DNA from: Aquisalimonas sp. 2447
GTDB taxonomy: Bacteria; Pseudomonadota; Gammaproteobacteria; Nitrococcales; Aquisalimonadaceae
Length of the DNA stretch: 64,000 nucleotides
NCBI RefSeq assembly: GCF_012044895.1
Contig: NZ_CP050695.1
Coordinates: forward strand, 2,324,501 to 2,388,500
Direction of reading: 5' to 3'
The notes beneath the pieces are model-generated. The model was not told the DNA's origin and did no database searches. It saw only the letters and a program-made list of their open reading frames with translations. Below, one piece after another: positions 52,831-61,945 of the stretch (positions within the stretch are counted from its first letter, which is position 1; each line of letters begins with the position of its first letter). The position numbers and the translations under genes were made by a program.

Positions 52831-54354
52831 TCATTGATCTTCATTGACGATGAGGGTGTAGCCCGCGCGGGTCAGGGTCTGCCGTTCCAGTTCCAGGTCC
52901 GCCAGGGTGAGCGGGTGGCGGTCCAGCCACACAGGGGGGAAGGTCAGGGTCAGGGTGGCGTCTTCGGCCTCCAGGCGCACGGGCGGGGCCTCTTCGTCCA
53001 GGCGGCTGCGGTGCAGGACCACCGCCAGGCGCAGCAGCGGGATCAGGCGCCACGTTCTCTGCTGCCGCCCGTGCGGGACGGCCGATAACGCCGAGCGGGC
53101 GATCTTGCGGCGGTGGCACCGGATCAGCGCCGCCAGCACCGCCTGATCCTGGGCCGAGAAACCGCCCAGATCGCCGTGGCGGGCGATGTACTCGCCGTGG
53201 CGGTGATAACCGCTATGGGCAACGTCCAGGCCGATCTCGTGCAACCGCGCCGCCCAGGCCAGCCAGTTCCGCGCCTCATGGTCCAGGCCCCAGTCGTCCG
53301 TTACCTGGCCCAGCAGCGACAGCGCGGTGCGCTCCACCCGGGCGGCATGCCCCGCGTCCACATGGTATCTGCTGGCCAGGGCGGCGACGGTCTGGTCACG
53401 GACGTCGTGGTAGTCCATGCGCCCGACCAGGTCGTGGAGCACGCCTTCCCGCAGTGCGCCGTCGGAGACCTGCATGCTCTCGATGCCCAGCGCCCGGAAC
53501 AGCCCCGTGAGGATCGCCACGCCAGCAGGGAACACGGGCCGCCGATCATCCTCAAGCCCCGGAAGGTCGAGTCTGTCCATGGTCCGGGCGGCAGCGATCC
53601 GCTGACTGAGATCCATCAGGGCATCCCGCCGGATGCACTCCTCGGCCTGGCCGCCGGCGGTCAGCACACGATGCACGGCCTTCACGGTCCCCGAGCCACC
53701 CACCGCATGGGCAAAGGCCGGCGCCCGGAACCGGGCCACCACGGGCTCCAGCACGCGCTCCGCCTCCAGCGCCGCTTTTTCCATCGCCTTCGCCCCAAGG
53801 CGACCATCGGCAAAGCAGCGGCGAGTCAGGTTGACGCAGCCCACCTCCAGGCTCTCCATGCGCAGCGGCCGCACCCCCTCGCCGATGACCACCTCGGTAC
53901 TGCCCCCGCCGATATCCACCACCAGTCGCCGTCCACCCTCCTCGCCGAGACTCCGCGCCACACCGAGGTAGATCAGGCGCGCCTCCTCCATGCCGGAAAC
54001 CACTTCCACCGAATGCCCGAGGGCCGCCTCGGCCGCCGCCATGAAGGCGTCGGCATCACGCATCTCCCGCAGGGTGTTGGTGCCGACCACCCGGACATGG
54101 CTGGACGGCAGCCCCTGCAGGCGCTGGCCGAAGCGCTCCAAGGCCTGCAGAGCGCGGCTGCGTACCGCGTCACCGAGCGCACCCGTGTCATCCAGCCCTT
54201 CGCCCAGGCGCACCATGAGTTTCAGGCGATCCAGGATCTGCAGATCACCGTGGTGGCGCCGCGCCACCACCATGTGGAAGCTGTTGGAGCCGAGATCCAC
54301 CGCGGCCACGGTTGCCGTGGTGTCGCTCTGCGCTCCGCTCATCTGCGCGCTCAC
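52831..54354 (-). CDS. ppx: Ppx/GppA exopolyphosphatase
   Basis: 507 residues from a GTG at 54354 that overlaps the sixA stop (GTGA); an ATG four codons in is possible. ASKHA-type phosphatase: AAVDLGSNSFHMVVAR, then VVDIGGGSTEVVIGEGVRP, and a C-terminal HD-like helical domain with LHEIGLDVAHSGYHRHGEYIARHGDLGGF. It cuts polyphosphate or pppGpp. The length fits Ppx more than the shorter GppA forms. Confidence 0.92.
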   Translation of the reverse strand: MSAQMSGAQSDTTATVAAVDLGSNSFHMVVARRHHGDLQILDRLKLMVRLGEGLDDTGALGDAVRSRALQALERFGQRLQGLPSSHVRVVGTNTLREMRDADAFMAAAEAALGHSVEVVSGMEEARLIYLGVARSLGEEGGRRLVVDIGGGSTEVVIGEGVRPLRMESLEVGCVNLTRRCFADGRLGAKAMEKAALEAERVLEPVVARFRAPAFAHAVGGSGTVKAVHRVLTAGGQAEECIRRDALMDLSQRIAAARTMDRLDLPGLEDDRRPVFPAGVAILTGLFRALGIESMQVSDGALREGVLHDLVGRMDYHDVRDQTVAALASRYHVDAGHAARVERTALSLLGQVTDDWGLDHEARNWLAWAARLHEIGLDVAHSGYHRHGEYIARHGDLGGFSAQDQAVLAALIRCHRRKIARSALSAVPHGRQQRTWRLIPLLRLAVVLHRSRLDEEAPPVRLEAEDATLTLTFPPVWLDRHPLTLADLELERQTLTRAGYTLIVNEDQ

Positions 54355-54839
54355 CCCGCCGACACGGCCGGTGGCAGGAAGGCTTCAAGGCGGCCGGCAC
54401 CTGGCTCCGGGATACCGGGGAACTCCACCACAGCCACGCCGGCCTTGCGGAAACGCGCCAGACCCACCGTCTCCCCGGTCAGTGCCAGCCCCAGGAGCAG
54501 ATTCATCTGCGGTTCATGGCCCACCAGCATGGTGGTCTCCACCGCCGGTTCGCCGTTGAGCCATGTGTAGACTTCCCGGGGAGCGCCTTGCGGCGCCAGG
54601 CCCGGAAACTCGGCGCGCTCCGACGGCGACAACGCCTCGGCCAGCAGGTCGGCGGTCTGCCGCGCCCGCAGCAGTCTGCTGCTCACCAGCCGGTCCACCG
54701 GCCCCAGCAGGGTCGCCAGCGTCCCGGCTACTGCGCTTACCCGGTCGCGCCCACGCCGGGTAAGCGCCCGGTCGGCATCCGCCTGGCCCGGCGCCGGATC
54801 CTCGGCAATGCCGTGACGCACCAGTATCAGTTGTGGCAT
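54351..54839 (-). CDS. sixA: Phosphohistidine phosphatase SixA
   Basis: 162 residues. Histidine-phosphatase fold: QLILVRHGIAEDP (catalytic His in RHG), SSRLLRARQTADLL, and TMLVGHEPQMNLLLGLAL with the second His. SixA removes phosphate from Hpt histidines or PTS proteins. It overlaps ppx by 4 bp, so polyphosphate and phosphohistidine turnover genes are coupled. Confidence 0.93.
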   Translation of the reverse strand: MPQLILVRHGIAEDPAPGQADADRALTRRGRDRVSAVAGTLATLLGPVDRLVSSRLLRARQTADLLAEALSPSERAEFPGLAPQGAPREVYTWLNGEPAVETTMLVGHEPQMNLLLGLALTGETVGLARFRKAGVAVVEFPGIPEPGAGRLEAFLPPAVSAG

Positions 54840-54904
54840 GCAATCGCCTCGCTGTGGGAGTGTCCGCCGAGTGTGCCACAGCCGTGGGGCGGGGCCATGA
54901 CATC

Positions 54905-54973
54905 GTAGGAGCGACGTCAGTCGCGATGCCGAAGCCGCATGCTCTGCAACATCGCGACTGACGTCGCTCCTAC
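54905..54973. repeat. 69-bp double-hairpin element, GCGAC family
   Basis: GTAGGAGCGACGTCAGTCGC at the left and its complement at the right; each half holds the hairpin GCGAC-GTCA-GTCGC. The whole is also a long inverted repeat. It lies in the sixA-typA gap. Confidence 0.9.
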
Positions 54974-55036
54974 GGTCGGGTGGCAGAGGGCCGCGAGGAC
55001 GCGCAGCGGCAGGCAGGCGTGGTTCAGCGATTCCGC

Positions 55037-55065
55037 TTGAGTCTGAGGGACATCACGCGGATAAT
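55037..55065 (+). promoter_or_regulatory. Sigma-70 promoter of typA
   Basis: TTGAGT (55037-55042), 17 bp, GATAAT (55060-55065), then a GC-rich GCGCGC. The leader of about 135 nt includes a GC hairpin CCGGGGGCACCCCCGG just after the start. Apart from this and the repeat, the 369-bp sixA-typA gap shows nothing else. Confidence 0.6.
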
Positions 55066-55208
55066 GCGCGCACCGTAGCCGGGGGCACCCCCGGCAGGAA
55101 GGATTGCTTCGTGTCTTCCGGGCCCCGCGCCCGTCCCCGAACGTTCTCACCTCCTGCCGCAGGTGTCCGGCGGCTGTTCCGATTCGCCGACCTGACGGAC
55201 GACCAGAC

Positions 55209-57032
55209 GTGATCGACAATCTTCGTAACATCGCCATCATCGCCCACGTGGACCACGGCAAGACCACCCTCGTGGACAAGCTGCTGCAGCAGTCCGGGAC
55301 CCTGGACAGCCGCGCCGCGCCCACCGAGCGCATGATGGACTCCAACGACCTGGAAAAAGAGCGCGGGATCACCATCCTGTCCAAGAACACCGCCATCCGC
55401 TGGCAGGACTACCGCATCAATATCGTCGACACCCCCGGCCACGCCGACTTCGGCGGCGAGGTGGAGCGGGTGATGTCCATGGTGGATTCGGTGCTGCTGC
55501 TGGTGGACGCCGTGGACGGCCCCATGCCGCAGACGCGCTTCGTCACCCAGAAGGCGCTGGAACAGGGCCTGAACCCGATTGTGGTGATCAACAAGATCGA
55601 CCGCCCGGGTGCGCGCCCGGACTGGGTGCTGGACCAGACCTTCGACCTGTTCGACCGGCTGGGCGCCAGCGACGAACAGCTGGATTTCCCGGTGATCTAC
55701 GCCTCGGCCCTCAACGGCTACGCCAGCGAGGATTCCGAGCGCCGCGACGGCGACATGCAGCCGCTGTTCAAGGCCATTGCCGATGGCGTCAAGGCGCCGG
55801 ACGTGGACCCCGAAGGCCCGCTGCAGCTGCAGGTCTCGTCGCTGGACTACAACGCCTACGTGGGCGTGGTGGGCATCGGCCGCATCAAGCGCGGCAAGCT
55901 GCGCACCAACACCCAGGTCACCGTCATCGACCGCCACGGCAAGAAGCGCAATGCCCGGGTGCTGCAGGTACTGAGCTATCTCGGCCTGCAGCGCACCGAA
56001 GTGCCCGAGGCCAGTGCCGGGGACATCATCGCCTTCACCGGCGTGGATGATCTGCACATCTCGGATACGCTTTGCGATCCCGCCAACGTCGAGGCGCTGC
56101 CGGCGCTCACCGTGGACGAACCCACCGTGAGCATGACCTTCGTGGTCAACAGTTCGCCCTTCGCCGGCCGCGAGGGCAAGTACATCACCTCGCGCCAGAT
56201 CCGCGAACGCCTGGACCGGGAGCTGCTGCACAACGTGGCGTTGCGGGTGGACCCCACTGACGACCCGGAGAAGTTCCGCGTCTCCGGCCGCGGCGAGCTG
56301 CACCTGGGCGTGCTCATCGAGAACATGCGCCGCGAGGGCTACGAGCTGGGCGTCTCCCGGCCGGAAGTGATCGTCCGCGAAGTGGACGGCGTGCGCCAGG
56401 AGCCTTATGAACAGCTCACCGTGGACGTGCCCGAGGACTGCCAGGGCGCGGTCATGGAAAAACTCGGCGAGCGCGGCGGGGAAATGACCAACATGACCCC
56501 GGACGGCAGGGGCCGGGTGCGCATGGACTACACCATGCCGGCGCGCGGCCTGATCGGCTTCCGCACCGAGTTCCTCACGGCCACCTCCGGGGATGGCCTG
56601 ATGTATCACGTGTTCGACCACTACGGCCCGTATCGGGGCCGGCAGCTGGGCCAGCGCCCCAACGGCGTGATGATCGCCAACGCCGCCGGCAAGGCCGTGG
56701 CCTATGCCCTGTTCACCCTGCAGAACCGCGGCAAACTGTTCGTGGGCCACGGTGACGAGGTCTACGAGGGCATGGTCATCGGCATCCACGCCCGGGACAA
56801 CGACCTGGTGGTCAACCCCATGAAGGCCAAGCAGCTCACCAACGTGCGCTCCGCCGGCAACGACGAGAACCTGGACCTGACCCCGCCCCTGCGGCTGACG
56901 CTGGAACAGGCGCTGGAGTTCATCGACGACGACGAGCTGGTGGAGGTGACGCCCAAGGCCATCCGCGTGCGCAAGAAGCTGCTCAAGGAGCACGAGCGCA
57001 AGCGGGCGAGTCGGGCGGCGGCGAACGCGTAG
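55209..57032 (+). CDS. typA: Ribosome-associated GTPase TypA/BipA
   Basis: 607 residues from a GTG at 55209, exactly the E. coli BipA length and start ([26 protein letters not shown]). Further motifs: RGITILSKN (switch I), [15 protein letters not shown] (G3), NKIDRP (G4), and the C-terminal BipA domain ending [17 protein letters not shown]. It aids ribosome assembly under stress and cold. A longer frame to 55104 lacks homology. Confidence 0.97.
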   Translation: MIDNLRNIAIIAHVDHGKTTLVDKLLQQSGTLDSRAAPTERMMDSNDLEKERGITILSKNTAIRWQDYRINIVDTPGHADFGGEVERVMSMVDSVLLLVDAVDGPMPQTRFVTQKALEQGLNPIVVINKIDRPGARPDWVLDQTFDLFDRLGASDEQLDFPVIYASALNGYASEDSERRDGDMQPLFKAIADGVKAPDVDPEGPLQLQVSSLDYNAYVGVVGIGRIKRGKLRTNTQVTVIDRHGKKRNARVLQVLSYLGLQRTEVPEASAGDIIAFTGVDDLHISDTLCDPANVEALPALTVDEPTVSMTFVVNSSPFAGREGKYITSRQIRERLDRELLHNVALRVDPTDDPEKFRVSGRGELHLGVLIENMRREGYELGVSRPEVIVREVDGVRQEPYEQLTVDVPEDCQGAVMEKLGERGGEMTNMTPDGRGRVRMDYTMPARGLIGFRTEFLTATSGDGLMYHVFDHYGPYRGRQLGQRPNGVMIANAAGKAVAYALFTLQNRGKLFVGHGDEVYEGMVIGIHARDNDLVVNPMKAKQLTNVRSAGNDENLDLTPPLRLTLEQALEFIDDDELVEVTPKAIRVRKKLLKEHERKRASRAAANA

Positions 57033-57037
57033 GCGCT

Positions 57038-57107
57038 GTGGGAGCGACGTCAGTCGCGACGACCGAAGGCGTCTGCTCTGCAATTTCGCGACTCACGTCG
57101 CTCCCAC
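57038..57107. repeat. 70-bp double-hairpin element, GCGAC family
   Basis: GTGGGAGCGACGTCAGTCGC at the left, GCGACTCACGTCGCTCCCAC at the right. It begins 5 bp after the typA stop. Confidence 0.88.
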
Positions 57108-57129
57108 GGGCTCTCTCGGACAACCCCTG

Positions 57130-57335
57130 CAGGGGTGCACCTTGATGCACCTTCCCGAGGCCGGCCAACCGAGGCGGCGCGATCCGGCGGTGTCGCGGTG
57201 CATCAAGATACACCCTACGCGGGCGTATGCCGCGGCGGTGCCGGGTTCGTAGGGTGCATCTTGATGCACCTTCCAAGGCCGGACCACGAAGGCGGCTCAT
57301 CCGGCGTTGTCGCGGTGCATCAAGATGCACCCTAC
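57130..57335. repeat. Two tandem GGTGCATC-family elements
   Basis: Copies 57130-57218 (with decayed arms: GGTGCACC-TT-GATGCACC and GGTGCATC-AA-GATACACC) and 57249-57335 (perfect arms). They share the interior AGGCGG and CGGCG.TGTCGC. Together with the GCGAC element they fill the 324-bp typA/ygjP convergent junction; nothing else is seen there. Confidence 0.88.
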
Positions 57336-57356
57336 GCGCCCCTCTGACCGAGGATG

Positions 57357-58076
57357 TCATCCCCATTGCTGCTGGTGGTGGCGGAGCTGCTGGCGGCGGG
57401 TTCGCCAGTCCGGGAGGATGCGGTCCATGTGGGCGTGGAAGCGGGGGCCGTGGTTGAACTCCAGCAGATGGCAGAGTTCGTGGACGACCACGTAGTCGAT
57501 GCAGGCCAGCGGTGCGCGGATCAGCCACAGGTTGAGATTGACCCCGCCGCGGCTGGAGCAGCTGCCCCAGCGGCTGCGCATGGCGCGGATACGCAGGGAC
57601 GGCATCTGCGCCACGGGTAGGCCCAGAGCCGGATACCAGTGCGCCAGGCGCTCCTCGAACAGGCCTCGCGCGCGCTGCCGGTACCACTCCCGCAGGGCCC
57701 GCTCCACCGCCGCCGGCTCCCCGGGGCGGGGCAACCCCATGAGCAGCGCGCTCCCCTCGCGGCGACAGTGGCGCCGCCCCCGGGGATAGATCCGCAGGGT
57801 CAGCGCCTCGCCCAGGTAGGGGTGGACCGCGCCGTCCTCGTACGCCGGGGCCGCCGGCGCTTCCGGCAATGCCTGCAGCGTATCCCGCAGCCACGCGCGC
57901 CGCTCGGCGGCGAACGCCAGCGCCTGTTCACGGCTGGTGCCGTGGGGCACCCGGATCTCCACCCGGCCGTCCGGGAAGACATACAGACCCAGGGTGCGGC
58001 GCCGCGTCTGCCGCACCCGCACGGGGATGGCGCTGTCGCCAATGCGCAGCTTGGCGTTGTGCTGGTCTCCCGTCAT
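57357..58076 (-). CDS. YgjP-like M48-type metallopeptidase family protein (DUF45)
   Basis: 239 residues. The zinc site HELCHLLEFNHGPRF (HExxH with third ligand) and the upstream SLRIRAMRSRWGSCSSRGGVNLNLWL are the YgjP/DUF45 signature, followed by ...HMDRILPDWR. The N-terminal half is a beta-rich YgjP domain. The substrate is uncertain. It overlaps tamB by 4 bp. Confidence 0.88.
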   Translation of the reverse strand: MTGDQHNAKLRIGDSAIPVRVRQTRRRTLGLYVFPDGRVEIRVPHGTSREQALAFAAERRAWLRDTLQALPEAPAAPAYEDGAVHPYLGEALTLRIYPRGRRHCRREGSALLMGLPRPGEPAAVERALREWYRQRARGLFEERLAHWYPALGLPVAQMPSLRIRAMRSRWGSCSSRGGVNLNLWLIRAPLACIDYVVVHELCHLLEFNHGPRFHAHMDRILPDWRTRRQQLRHHQQQWG

Positions 58077-61000
58077 CCTCGCGACCCGAACTCGAAGCGG
58101 TAGAGCAGATCAATGGCGCTCTCCAGGCTGGTCACCGCCTCCAGGTACAGGTTGGTGGCCAAGCGGTAGCGCAGGGTCAGGGTATTCACTGGTGTGAACA
58201 CGCCAACACCATAGCCCAGATACAGATTGGGGTTGATGTACCCGCCCACCACCACCTGGGTGTCATCGCCATCCCCCTCGGTGTCGATGGTGAAATCCTG
58301 GATACCGATTTCCTCGGCCAGGGCGGTGGCGTAGCCGCTGCCTCCGGCCATGCCCAGCGCCAGGGCGGCACGGCCCAGCATGTTGTCGTCGCCGCCGCCC
58401 TGCCCCGCCGGCCTACCAAGGATGATATAGGAGAGCACGTCCTCTTCACCCATGGCCGGTTCAGAGAACAGGCTCACGCGGGGCTCTTCCGGGTTGCCCT
58501 CCAGTCGTAGCCCGGCGGTGACGTCATCGCGCTCGATGCGGCGCACCGCCTCGACGTAGAGCTGCGGCCGGTCCAGCGGCCCCGAGAACAGCAACTGCCC
58601 TTCACGGATTCGCAGGCGCTGGCCGTAGGCGCGGTACTCGCCGTCCATGATGCGGATCTCGCCGAAGCCCTGGGGCTCGTCGCTGCCGCTTTGCTGCAGG
58701 CGCAGATCCCCGGTCAGGCGCCCGGTGATACCGAATCCGGAGAGGTTGACGCGATTGCCGAGCACGATCTGTATGTCGGTTTCCAGGTTCAGCCCTTCCG
58801 GGGCTCCCGCCAGTGCCTCCTCGGCCTCCTCCAGGTCCTGGTCGTCTGCGGGCCCCGGTGCCTCGGGCTGGTCGTCAATGATCACCACATCGCCGGAGAC
58901 CCGGACTGCGGATTCCGGCAGCTGGACCAGCGTGATTTCGCCGCGCGGCACGCGCAGCTCCCCGCCCAGACTCAGGGTATTGTCGGTGAAGGTGACATCG
59001 ATATCCGGGTTCACCCGCAGGTCCGCAAGGGGGTCATACACCACCTGCAATGCCGACCCGGACAGATTCACCGCCGCGCTGAGCTCGTCCGCCCAGTCCG
59101 CTTCACCGGTGATGGTTGCGGTCCCGTCACCACTACTGAAACCGCCGGTGAGCGTCGCGTTGTCACCGTCGACTCCCAGCTCCAGGCCAATGTCCCGCAG
59201 TTCCATGCCGATGGCCACAGGCTCCACTCGGCCGTCGGTGAGCGAGACCGTGCCGTGATAACGGGGATCCATGACCTCGCCGGCCAGCTGACCCTGCGCG
59301 CTGATGGTGCCCCGTAGGGTCCGCAGTTCGGGGAAAAACGGCTCGATCACGCCGAGTTCGATGGCGCGGATATCCACTTCGCCGTCCAGCGGCCCGAACG
59401 GCTGATCACCGCCGACCACCGCGGCGTTGGCACTGAGATCCACCGTCCCGAGATCGTCCGAGCGCAGGGAAATGGCCGTGCGCAGGCGGTCTTCGTCCAG
59501 GTCCAACCGCAGGCCAAGGCGCTCGTAATCGAGCACCAGATCCACCTGGTCGTCGTCCATGTCACTCTCGGGATCGATCACGCGGATCTGACCGTCATCA
59601 ATGCGGGCAGCCAGCGCAACGACGGGCAGCGGGGTCTCGCCCCAGCGGGCATCCACCTCGGCACCGATGCGCCCGTCCAGCTCCACCGCCTGGGGCAGCC
59701 AGGGGGCCAGCAGGGCCAGGTCGAAGCCTTCCAGGGCCACGGACGCCTCGCCGCTGGCACCGGCCAGGATCGGTTCCCCGGCGCACAGGCTCGCGCCGTC
59801 ATACCGCCAGCAGTGCGGGTCGATCCGGGCCTGCTGCGCCGCCATGTCGAAGCGCACCGGCGTTGACGCATCCAGTTGCCAGCGCTGATCCGCGGCGCTG
59901 AGTTCCGCCCGCTCCAGGGCACCATCCCAGTCCAGCGCCTCACTCAGGGCACCAGCCACCGTCACGGATGCGGCGGCGCGCCTGGCGTCCACATCCAGGC
60001 TCAAGCGGTGGTCGCTGCGATCCCCCTCCAACAGGACATCAACGCTGTCAACGGTCTCTGCCTCCAGCTCCACCCCACGCACGGCCAGCCGCAGCCGGCT
60101 GGCCTGCTCGCCCAGCCCGGCCACCGCCGCATCCAGATCCACGCTGTCCACGCTGACCAGATCGCCGTACCGGATCTGTCCGGCCTCGATGGCGGCGGTG
60201 ATGTCCGGCGCGGTCAGCGCCCCGCTGGCGGCGAAATCGCCGTGGACGCTGCCGGCGGCATCGGGCAGAAATGCGCCGAGGTCGGCAACGTCCAGGGACC
60301 CTTCCACATCCAGGGTCTCCGTCCCCACCCGGCCGGCCAGGCTCACCAGGCTTTCGCCGGTGCGCAGCTGGATATCCTGCAGGTTCCAGTCACCACCCAC
60401 TGGCTTGTGCACGGCCCCCGAGAGCACCAGTTCGTAACCTTCAACGGCGGCCTGAATCCGGTCGATCTCCACATCCAGCGCCAGGTCGTCCTCGGCCAGC
60501 CGGCCGCGGGTCCGCAGCGCGCCGCTGACCGACTCCGGCGCCTGTTCCACGATCCTGCTCGCAGCCAGCCCCTGCAGTTCCACGCTGGCGTCCCATTCCA
60601 CATCCGGGTGCCAGGCGGCGGTGCCGGTCACCTCCAGCCAACCGTCCAGGAGTTCACCGCGCAGACGCTCCAGCTGCGCGCCCTGGAGATCCCCGGCGGC
60701 ATCCACCTGCCAGCGCCCCTCGGGGATGTCGGCGCCATCCACGGTGGCGCCCAGCTCCAGGCGGTAGTCGGTGAGATCGCCCTGGAGGCTGAGCCGGCCG
60801 TCGCGGGCAGCCACCAGATCCCGGGTATCCAGGGGCCAGCCCAGGGTGTCCCACTGTGCCTGGACGTTCATGGGCATGTGCTCGCGCCCCGGCGCCACGG
60901 TCCCCTCCAGCGCCAGGTTCGCCAGGCCGCCGGCCTGCAACCGGAACTCCAGATCGCCGATGCTGTTCCACAGCGAGGCGTCCAGCGTCAGATCGCCGAC

Positions 61001-61945
61001 CTCCGGCAGATCCCGGGCCTCCACCTGGAGCTCCAGGTCCACGGGCCAGTCATCGCGCATGGTCAGGCTGCCGTCCGCCCTCAGCCGACCCTGTGCATGC
61101 ACCACCTCCAATTGCCGCAGGCGGGCACGACTGTCACGCAACTCGCCGGCGACACTGAAGCGGTCCAGGGCCAGGAGTTCATTGTCCGGCCCCTGGACCA
61201 CCCGCAGATCGTGCAGCCGGAGGTCGTCGACGACGATGTTCAGCGGCAGCTCAACCTCGGGCAGTTCCAGGCCCTCCCAGCCGGTTTCCAGAAAACCGGG
61301 ACCGGCGTCGGGGTCCTCTGTCACCACCGCCTCGGCGTCATCGCCTTCCGGCAGTTCCACCAGGATGGATTCCCAGTTGAACCGGCTCAGGGTCAGGGTT
61401 CGCCCCTCCAGCGTGCCGCCGAGCCGCAGATCGCTCCAGCGTGCGCGGTGTCCGTCCACGGTGACGTCCACCTGCTGCGCCCGGACCTGCGGAAACGCGA
61501 TGTCCACCGGCAGCGGGAAGGGATCCCCGCCGTCCGCCGCCGGCTCACCGTCATCCTCGGCGACGGGCATGGCGTCGGTGTCCACCCGGGCGTCAACGCC
61601 GCGCACCAGGGCTGCGTTCACGCACACCCGCGCCCGGAGCAGGCACAGATGGTTCCAGCGCAATTCCGCCTCTTCCACGGTGACGGCGACACCCTCGTCC
61701 CGCCACTGTACCGCGCGGACGTCCAGGCCGTTCCACAGGCTGCCGCCGGTGATCTCCAGCTGCAGGCGCTGTTCCTCCGCCATGGCTCGCTCGGCCAGCC
61801 ACTGGGCGCCACTGGTGGTGAACACCAGCCACAGCACCACCGCCGCAAGGGTGATCAGGACGACGTAGAACAGCCGCGAGAGGCTGTTCACCAGCACCCG
61901 CAAACCACGCCCCAATCGTGCCAGCCAGCGCCAGAGCACGGTCAT
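58073..61945 (-). CDS. tamB: Translocation and assembly module protein TamB
   Basis: 1290 residues. One N-terminal transmembrane helix (about 20-45) anchors it in the inner membrane; the rest is a long beta-taco of AsmA/DUF490 type, ending with the TamB domain (GNRVNLSGFGITGRLTGDLRL, DVLSYIILGRPAGQ, and ATNLYLEAVTSLESAIDLLYRFEFGSRG). It works with TamA in outer-membrane protein insertion or lipid transport. The periplasmic part is very acidic. It overlaps tamA by 4 bp (ATGA). Confidence 0.95.
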   Translation of the reverse strand: MTVLWRWLARLGRGLRVLVNSLSRLFYVVLITLAAVVLWLVFTTSGAQWLAERAMAEEQRLQLEITGGSLWNGLDVRAVQWRDEGVAVTVEEAELRWNHLCLLRARVCVNAALVRGVDARVDTDAMPVAEDDGEPAADGGDPFPLPVDIAFPQVRAQQVDVTVDGHRARWSDLRLGGTLEGRTLTLSRFNWESILVELPEGDDAEAVVTEDPDAGPGFLETGWEGLELPEVELPLNIVVDDLRLHDLRVVQGPDNELLALDRFSVAGELRDSRARLRQLEVVHAQGRLRADGSLTMRDDWPVDLELQVEARDLPEVGDLTLDASLWNSIGDLEFRLQAGGLANLALEGTVAPGREHMPMNVQAQWDTLGWPLDTRDLVAARDGRLSLQGDLTDYRLELGATVDGADIPEGRWQVDAAGDLQGAQLERLRGELLDGWLEVTGTAAWHPDVEWDASVELQGLAASRIVEQAPESVSGALRTRGRLAEDDLALDVEIDRIQAAVEGYELVLSGAVHKPVGGDWNLQDIQLRTGESLVSLAGRVGTETLDVEGSLDVADLGAFLPDAAGSVHGDFAASGALTAPDITAAIEAGQIRYGDLVSVDSVDLDAAVAGLGEQASRLRLAVRGVELEAETVDSVDVLLEGDRSDHRLSLDVDARRAAASVTVAGALSEALDWDGALERAELSAADQRWQLDASTPVRFDMAAQQARIDPHCWRYDGASLCAGEPILAGASGEASVALEGFDLALLAPWLPQAVELDGRIGAEVDARWGETPLPVVALAARIDDGQIRVIDPESDMDDDQVDLVLDYERLGLRLDLDEDRLRTAISLRSDDLGTVDLSANAAVVGGDQPFGPLDGEVDIRAIELGVIEPFFPELRTLRGTISAQGQLAGEVMDPRYHGTVSLTDGRVEPVAIGMELRDIGLELGVDGDNATLTGGFSSGDGTATITGEADWADELSAAVNLSGSALQVVYDPLADLRVNPDIDVTFTDNTLSLGGELRVPRGEITLVQLPESAVRVSGDVVIIDDQPEAPGPADDQDLEEAEEALAGAPEGLNLETDIQIVLGNRVNLSGFGITGRLTGDLRLQQSGSDEPQGFGEIRIMDGEYRAYGQRLRIREGQLLFSGPLDRPQLYVEAVRRIERDDVTAGLRLEGNPEEPRVSLFSEPAMGEEDVLSYIILGRPAGQGGGDDNMLGRAALALGMAGGSGYATALAEEIGIQDFTIDTEGDGDDTQVVVGGYINPNLYLGYGVGVFTPVNTLTLRYRLATNLYLEAVTSLESAIDLLYRFEFGSRG

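Noticed and set aside
55053-57083. 676-codon minus-strand frame opposite typA
   Set aside because: Mirror frame of a clearly conserved GTPase in high-GC DNA; His/Val/Gln-rich with no domain.
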